A DNA stretch of 64,000 bases, from the NCBI GenBank assembly GCA_036768475.1, contig DAIPMW010000006.1, positions 103,224-167,223 of the forward strand, read 5' to 3'. The notes beneath the pieces are model-generated. The model did no database searches. It was not told where the DNA came from and worked only from the letters and a program-made list of their open reading frames with translations. Below, one piece after another: positions 58,974 to 64,000 of this stretch. Origin of the DNA: JAEUMD01 sp036768475. GTDB taxonomy: Bacteria > Pseudomonadota > Alphaproteobacteria > Rhizobiales > Hyphomicrobiaceae. The position numbers and the translations under genes are program-made. Numbering within the stretch: the first letter of the stretch is position 1; each line of letters opens with the position of its first letter.

Positions 58974-60620
58974 ATGAAGGAACGCCTCTATCTCTTCGAT
59001 ACCACGCTGCGGGACGGCGCGCAGACGACAGGAGTGGACTTTTCCGTCGAGGACAAGCGCCGCATCGCGCGCGTGCTGGATGAACTGGGCGTTGATTACG
59101 TCGAGGGTGGTTATCCCGGCGCCAACGACACCGATACGGCGTTCTTTTCTACCCCACCCGAGCTGAGGTCGACCTCCTTCACTGCTTTCGGCATGACCAA
59201 GCGCGCCGGACGCTCGGTGGACAACGATCCCGGATTCCAGGCGCTTCTCCAATCGCAGGCGAAGGCCATCTGCCTCGTCGCCAAGTCGTGGGATTATCAC
59301 GTGCGCGTGGCGCTTGGCATCACCAACGATGAGAACCTCGCATCCGTTCGCCAGTCGATCGCGGCGGTGGTCGCCTCCGGGCGCGAGGCGATGCTCGATT
59401 GCGAGCATTTCTTTGACGGCTACAAGGGCAACCGCGCGTATGCGCTGGCCGTTGCCCGCGCCGCCTATGAGGCAGGCGCGCGCTGGGTTGTGCTGTGCGA
59501 TACCAACGGCGGCACTCTCCCGCACGAGATTAGCCAAATCGTCGAAGACGTCGCGACGGTGATCCCCGGCGATCATCTGGGCATTCACACGCATAACGAT
59601 ACCGAGAACGCGGTTGCCAATACCCTGATGGCCGTGCGCGCAGGCTGTCGCCAGATTCAGGGTACGCTGAATGGTCTTGGTGAGCGCTGTGGCAATGCCA
59701 ACCTCACGTCGATCATCCCGACGCTGCTCCTGAAGAGCGAGTTCGCCGATCGCTTCGATACGCGTGTTACGCCGGAGCGGCTGACGCGCCTCACGCATGC
59801 AAGCCGTGTGCTCGACGAGATCCTGAACCGTGCGCCAAGCCGCCACGCGCCCTATGTCGGGGAAAGCGCATTTGCCACCAAGGCTGGCATTCATGCTTCG
59901 GCGATCCTGAAGGAGCCGGAGACCTACGAGCACGTGGCGCCCGAGACCGTCGGCAACCGCCGCCACGTGCTGGTTTCCAAGCAGGCCGGAAAATCCAACG
60001 TGCTCGATGCTCTGGAGCGCGTCGGCATCGCCATAGACAAGAACGATCCGCGCGTTACGGTTCTTCTCGACGAGGTCAAGGCGCGCGAGGCCGCAGGCTA
60101 TTCCTACGAGGCGGCGGAAGCCTCCTTCGAGCTTCTCGCCCGCCGCATACTCGGCAACGTGCCACGCTACTTCTCCGTCGATAGTTTCCGCGTCATGGTG
60201 GAACGCCGCCACAACGCGCGCGGCGACCTCGTCACCGTATCGGAGGCAATCGTCAAGGTGTTCATCAACGGTGACGCCGAGCCGCTTTGGACGGTGGCCG
60301 AGGGCAACGGCCCCGTCAACGCGCTCGACAGTGCGTTACGCAAGGATCTCGGCCGTTATCAAAAGCACATCGAAAACGTCGAACTGGTCGACTACAAGGT
60401 GCGCATTCTGACGGGACTGCACGGCACCGATGCCGTGACCCGCGTGCTGGTTGAAAGTAACGACACCGCGACGGGCGAACGCTGGGTCACCGTCGGCGTC
60501 TCGCCCAACATCATAGATGCGAGCTTCGAGGCGCTGCTCGACAGCATCAATTACAAGCTGGTGCGTGACCATGCGGTCGCCAATCACGTGACGCGATCCA
60601 TTTCCGGCGCCGCCGAATGA
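58974..60620 (+). CDS. cimA: (R)-citramalate synthase
   Basis: CimA joins acetyl-CoA and pyruvate to make citramalate, which feeds isoleucine synthesis through 2-oxobutyrate. The 548-residue protein has the DRE-TIM start YLFDTTLRDGAQTTGVDFSV, CDTNGGTLPHEI, the HTHNDTENAVANTL metal-site block, and a C-terminal LeuA-like allosteric dimer domain (about 390-545), where isoleucine feedback would act. Length and motif variants fit the longer citramalate-synthase type rather than 2-isopropylmalate synthase. It is the last gene of the cysS operon. Confidence 0.9.
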   Translation: MKERLYLFDTTLRDGAQTTGVDFSVEDKRRIARVLDELGVDYVEGGYPGANDTDTAFFSTPPELRSTSFTAFGMTKRAGRSVDNDPGFQALLQSQAKAICLVAKSWDYHVRVALGITNDENLASVRQSIAAVVASGREAMLDCEHFFDGYKGNRAYALAVARAAYEAGARWVVLCDTNGGTLPHEISQIVEDVATVIPGDHLGIHTHNDTENAVANTLMAVRAGCRQIQGTLNGLGERCGNANLTSIIPTLLLKSEFADRFDTRVTPERLTRLTHASRVLDEILNRAPSRHAPYVGESAFATKAGIHASAILKEPETYEHVAPETVGNRRHVLVSKQAGKSNVLDALERVGIAIDKNDPRVTVLLDEVKAREAAGYSYEAAEASFELLARRILGNVPRYFSVDSFRVMVERRHNARGDLVTVSEAIVKVFINGDAEPLWTVAEGNGPVNALDSALRKDLGRYQKHIENVELVDYKVRILTGLHGTDAVTRVLVESNDTATGERWVTVGVSPNIIDASFEALLDSINYKLVRDHAVANHVTRSISGAAE

Positions 60621-60695
60621 CGCAAGGCAGATCATGAAATTTGGCGCTCGCAGGGCACGCGCGCAGCATCGGCGACGGATTGGCCGAGGCAGCTA

Positions 60696-61685
60696 CTAAT
60701 CGTTCTGTTCAGAAAGAATGCGCGTTGCGGCGACGTCCACTGGTGTGCGGCCAGACAGCACTTCGTCAGCGAGACGGTCGAGCCGGTCGCCTTCCCCTGA
60801 ACGGATGCGCTGGGCGACGAGATCGGCCGCGGCACGCGCGATCAGGTAACGCGCACGCCGCCGCCGTCGCTCCGTCGCTCCTATCGCGGCAACACCGTTG
60901 CCGACGCGCTCGATGGCTGTGAGCAGGGTATCGACGCCCTCGCCGCTGGTTGCGGTGGTCTTCATGACCGGCACCTTGGCCGCCGCCCCGGCCCGGATCG
61001 ACAGCGCACCAGTCAATTGCTGCAGCGTGCGTTCGGCTCCCTCCCTGTCGCCCTTGTTCACGACCAGGATGTCCGCGATCTCCAGAAGTCCGGATTTCAT
61101 CGCCTGGATGTCGTCGCCAAGGCCGGGAGCCGATATCACCACGCGGACGTCTGCCACCTCGGCCACATCGATCTCGTTCTGTCCGGTTCCCACCGTCTCC
61201 AGGATGATGACGTCGTAGCCCGCCGCATCGAGCGCGTCGATGATGCGCACCGCGGCCGGAGAAAGACCACCCAAATAGCCGCGGCTTGCCAGCGAGCGCA
61301 CGAAAACGCCTTCGTCGTCCAGCGCCGCCGTCATGCGAATGCGGTCACCGAGAATCGCGCCGCCGGATACCGGGCTCGAAGGATCGACCGCGATCACGCC
61401 GACCGTCTTGCCTTTCGCCCTGAGCACGCGGATCAGTGCATTGACGAGCGTGGACTTGCCTGCCCCCGGCGGTCCGGTGAAGCCGATCACCAGGGCGGTT
61501 CCCAGATAGGGTTGCAGCGCTTCGAGCAGGCGCGGGGAGCGCGGCGTCAGCCGTTCCAGCTCCGTTATCGCCGCTGCAACGAACCGCCTGTCGCGCGCGC
61601 GCAAACGATCCAGGGCCTCCTTGGACGTCAGGTCGTCGGTCGCCCGCGGGGGGCGTGTTGTGTCGCTCGTTGTCTGCGTTGTCAT
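60696..61685 (-). CDS. meaB: Methylmalonyl-CoA mutase-associated GTPase MeaB
   Basis: The protein starting MTTQTTSDTTRPPRATDD has 329 residues. It shows the GTPase motifs GFTGPPGAGKSTLVNAL (P loop), DPSSPVSGGAILGDRIRM, ETVGTGQNE and VVNKGDREGAE. MeaB/ArgK loads and protects the cobalamin cofactor of methylmalonyl-CoA mutase. It complements pccA at the other end of the window in the propionyl-CoA to succinyl-CoA route. It is convergent with cimA. The mutase itself is not in the window. Confidence 0.93.
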   Translation of the reverse strand: MTTQTTSDTTRPPRATDDLTSKEALDRLRARDRRFVAAAITELERLTPRSPRLLEALQPYLGTALVIGFTGPPGAGKSTLVNALIRVLRAKGKTVGVIAVDPSSPVSGGAILGDRIRMTAALDDEGVFVRSLASRGYLGGLSPAAVRIIDALDAAGYDVIILETVGTGQNEIDVAEVADVRVVISAPGLGDDIQAMKSGLLEIADILVVNKGDREGAERTLQQLTGALSIRAGAAAKVPVMKTTATSGEGVDTLLTAIERVGNGVAAIGATERRRRRARYLIARAAADLVAQRIRSGEGDRLDRLADEVLSGRTPVDVAATRILSEQND

Positions 61686-61753
61686 GGCGGCGTGATTAAG
61701 CGTATGGGCATGGCGCCGCAAGCCGGCGGTTGCGCTTTATTTCCCGGAGATGT

Positions 61754-62518
61754 TCAGAACTTCGCCGTGATGGCGGCATCCGACACCTCCTGCGGCTTGA
61801 CCTGCGTGGCCGCCAGAATGGCCGGGACGATGGCCTTGGCGTCGTCCACCACGATGAAGTGGACGTTGATGCCGTTACGGATGAACTGGTCATCGCGCAT
61901 ATGCGCGAGCAGCTTGAGGAAGGGATCCCAGAAGCCGGCGATGTTGGCCACGACGATCGGCTTGGCGTGTTGTCCGAGCTGTGACCAGGTCAGCTGCTCG
62001 ACCAGTTCTTCGAGCGTGCCGATGCCTCCCGGCAGCGCCACGAACGCATCAGAGTGCTCGAACATCAGCCGTTTGCGCTCGTGCATGTCTTTGGTGATCA
62101 TCAGCTTGTTGACTTCGCGCAGCATGTGCTCCTTGTGCGTGAGGAATTCCGGAATAATGCCAGTGACGCGTCCGCCTGCCTGCAGCGTCGCCCGCGCAAC
62201 TTCTCCCATCAGTCCGAGGCCACCGCCGCCGTAGACGAGCCCGACATTGGTTGCAGCCAGGCACTGACCGAGCGTGCGTGCCGCCTCCGCGTAGCGCGGA
62301 TTGGCGCCAACGCCCGACCCACAGTAGACGCACACGTTCTCAATGCCCCGCGCTGTGGCGTCCGCCTTGGTCGGGCGCTTGCCGCGTGTGCTTGCTTTGT
62401 GGGGTTTCGATGGGCTCGCATCGGAACCGCGCGCCACGATTTTCGACGCAGCGGTCTTGGCGTTGTTCATTTGCGCGGTATTGCCGGAGGATGATTTGCG
62501 CGTAGGCTTGGTGGGCAT
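61754..62518 (-). CDS. LOG-family protein (cytokinin riboside 5'-monophosphate phosphoribohydrolase-like)
   Basis: The 254-residue protein has a Lys/Ser/Thr-rich N-terminus (about 1-55), then the LOG domain with VYCGSGVGANPRYAEAA, GGGGLGLMGEVARATL and the catalytic LPGGIGTLEELVEQL. Members cleave the N-glycosidic bond of nucleotide monophosphates such as AMP and cytokinin nucleotides. The long basic N-tail is unusual for the family. It ends 69 nt before meaB starts, in the same direction. Confidence 0.88.
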   Translation of the reverse strand: MPTKPTRKSSSGNTAQMNNAKTAASKIVARGSDASPSKPHKASTRGKRPTKADATARGIENVCVYCGSGVGANPRYAEAARTLGQCLAATNVGLVYGGGGLGLMGEVARATLQAGGRVTGIIPEFLTHKEHMLREVNKLMITKDMHERKRLMFEHSDAFVALPGGIGTLEELVEQLTWSQLGQHAKPIVVANIAGFWDPFLKLLAHMRDDQFIRNGINVHFIVVDDAKAIVPAILAATQVKPQEVSDAAITAKF

Positions 62519-62933
62519 GTGATTTTCTGAAAGTCCTTATGGTTGTGCCGCCGGGCGGCCAGAGGCATCTAACCTGGTGTGATGGTCAAGACGTCCGCTG
62601 CCGTCGTCACGGCTGGCTCGCGATGCGGACATCTCGATCTGAATTGCACTAGATTCATGGTGTTAACTTGCGTCGCCAGATCACGAAGGTCGTTTCCGCG
62701 TCTGCAGCACAAGGTGACGGACTTCGCAATCACGACACTAGCGGCAAAGCGTGTCGGGAAGATAGCCGCACTCGCGTGGGCCGATGATGATTTGTTGCAT
62801 AAGGCGCTGCCGTGACCGAGCAGGGCCAAATTGGCCGTGTTCCCCTTTCCTGCTTAATGGGGCATCATATGCTGAGGTCCGGCCTCAGCCGAGATCTATA
62901 ATATAGTGGCATCCAACGGGAAGTTCCGTCCGG
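62519..62933. other. Intergenic region between the LOG gene and exported Ig-like protein
   Basis: About 415 bp. Open frames on both strands (62569-62829) have no recognised protein and no start signals; I reject them. It contains a -10-like TATAAT at 62897. Confidence 0.45.
62897..62902 (+). promoter_or_regulatory. Possible -10 element for the exported Ig-like protein gene
   Basis: TATAAT matches the -10 consensus and lies 32 bp before the proposed start. The -35 region is poor. Confidence 0.35.
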
Positions 62934-63986
62934 GTGGTGGGGAGTTCGGGCGTGGTGACGGGGCTGCGTATCTCGGCCGGATTGGCAATTGTGGGCATCG
63001 CATACAGTGGTATTGCGCCCGGATTCTCGTCTCCAGGCGAGCCGATGACCCTGATCGGTGGCAGCGCCCTCATCACGGAACCACGCCCCGCACCTGCGCC
63101 CGTTGGAGGCCTCGTTGGGATTATCGCAGCCCGAGCCCAGGATGGCGCGGCGCAACCGCCCGCCAAGGACGATCCGGTCACGGCTAAAGAGCCAATAAGT
63201 CCGCCGACATTCTCCAAAATCGAGATCGCGCCGGATGGGCGTATCCGCTTTGCGGGACATGGTACTCCCGGTGCGCGTGTCACGCTCAATCAGTTCGATC
63301 GGCCGTTTGCTTCCGCTGACGTTACGCAAGAGGGGGCATGGACCGTGACAGTCGATGCCCCGATCGACGCCGGCGAGTACATCTTCAGCGCGATGGCGGC
63401 GAGACCCGATAACGGCTCGCCCGTTGCCGGAAGCGATGTCCGTATCGCCATTCCCAAGGAATTCGGCAACGCCGACTCCAGTGAGACGGCAGCCGACGCG
63501 GCGGCGGCAGGCCAGTTGATTGAAGCAAATCGCGGTGCTGTATCGCAGCGTCGTCGCGCCGAGCAGCTCGCACGCGATGCAAGCCATGAGTTCACGGAGA
63601 TCGAGCGGCGACACATCAGCGCGTTGCCGCTCGGGCCGGGCGCGCCTGCAGCTCCCGCAAGGTTGAAGGCCACCTCCGAGGATGTGTCCAAATCCTCAGG
63701 TGCTGCGAAGAAGGACATGGCGGCGTCAACCGCCGCGGAACATATCCCCGGCGGCCATGTCATGCCCGAAGGCTGGCGGCGCTTCGCCCAGTTGTATGCC
63801 GCAAGCCGACCACGGGCCGATCGAACCTCCGAACCATCCGGAGAGGACCAGTCCGCACCCCGCGGGATTGGAATGCTGATGCCCAATCGGCGGCGCCCAG
63901 CGGATGATATCTGGGAGCCGGCAGGCGCGTCACCCCGCCCGCAACCTAGGGAACCTCTGAACAACCCGCCGATCATGGCATGCTGA
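62934..63986 (+). CDS. Exported protein with bacterial Ig-like domain
   Basis: The 350-residue product begins at GTG; other GTGs at 62937, 62952 and 62955 are possible. A hydrophobic segment (LRISAGLAIVGIAYSGIA, about 11-28) is the signal peptide or anchor. A Pro/Ala linker follows, then an Ig-like fold (about 90-170) with RIRFAGHGTPGARVTLNQFD and AWTVTVDAPIDAGEYIF, the 'additional adhesion' type often found before LysM domains. No LysM is present. The rest is a helical then disordered tail. A scaffold or wall-binding role is likely but unproven. Confidence 0.65.
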   Translation: MVGSSGVVTGLRISAGLAIVGIAYSGIAPGFSSPGEPMTLIGGSALITEPRPAPAPVGGLVGIIAARAQDGAAQPPAKDDPVTAKEPISPPTFSKIEIAPDGRIRFAGHGTPGARVTLNQFDRPFASADVTQEGAWTVTVDAPIDAGEYIFSAMAARPDNGSPVAGSDVRIAIPKEFGNADSSETAADAAAAGQLIEANRGAVSQRRRAEQLARDASHEFTEIERRHISALPLGPGAPAAPARLKATSEDVSKSSGAAKKDMAASTAAEHIPGGHVMPEGWRRFAQLYAASRPRADRTSEPSGEDQSAPRGIGMLMPNRRRPADDIWEPAGASPRPQPREPLNNPPIMAC

Positions 63987-64000
63987 TGCCCTTGATTCGA

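Noticed and set aside
62569..62829. Opposing 86- and 78-codon frames in the gap before the Ig-like gene
   Set aside because: No ribosome-binding site, no known family; neither frame looks more coding than the other.

Overview
The window reads as chromosomal DNA of a GC-rich alphaproteobacterium of the order Hyphomicrobiales; a Hyphomicrobium-type relative is plausible, but the genus is a guess. The basis is the gene set (short histone H1-like protein, LipB, MeaB plus a propionyl-CoA carboxylase alpha chain, CimA next to CysS, MgtE), the codon style, and intergenic palindromic repeats of the kind common in this order.

Region 1 (1-8.7 kb) looks like housekeeping or lineage-core DNA: small exported proteins, a TAXI-type solute-binding protein, pccA, a LysR regulator, an H1-like protein, lipB and a tRNA-Leu(GAG).

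Region 2 (about 9-43 kb) is a catabolic accessory block that starts just after the tRNA. It holds three modules. (a) 9.1-20.6 kb, phosphonates: a LysR regulator with a clear T-N11-A site, a HAD phosphatase, phosphonoacetate hydrolase phnA, a zinc alcohol dehydrogenase broken by a one-base frameshift, an aldehyde dehydrogenase that probably makes phosphonoacetate, a phnD-phnE-phnC-phnE transporter and a Na/Pi cotransporter. (b) 20.7-31.2 kb, sulfolactate: a GntR regulator, sulfolactate sulfo-lyase suyAB, a tripartite tricarboxylate (TTT) transporter, and the slcC and comC dehydrogenases that together invert the sulfolactate stereocentre, plus an inositol-monophosphatase-family gene and a ThDP enzyme of unknown role. 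(c) 31.4-43.1 kb, an unassigned organic acid: a GntR-TTT operon, a divergent enolase-superfamily racemase or dehydratase, a complete four-subunit succinate-dehydrogenase-like complex whose FAD-attachment histidine is replaced by cysteine, a two-subunit fumarase/tartrate-dehydratase-like enzyme, an EthD-like protein and a GST-like protein. Module (c) is the best candidate for an undescribed pathway: import, epimerisation, desaturation and hydration of a substituted succinate.

Region 3 (43.2-64 kb) returns to ordinary chromosomal content: an ECF sigma/anti-sigma pair, two polysaccharide deacetylases, mgtE, several envelope or hypothetical proteins, an MscS channel, a YdcF-like protein, cysS-GNAT-cimA, meaB, a LOG-family hydrolase and an exported Ig-like protein.

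Four copies of one interspersed palindromic element (5.5, 29.5, 31.3 and 49.5 kb) lie between genes, three of them between convergent genes. A different 102-bp element is tandemly duplicated at 43.2 kb. I saw no integrase, transposase, CRISPR array or rRNA.
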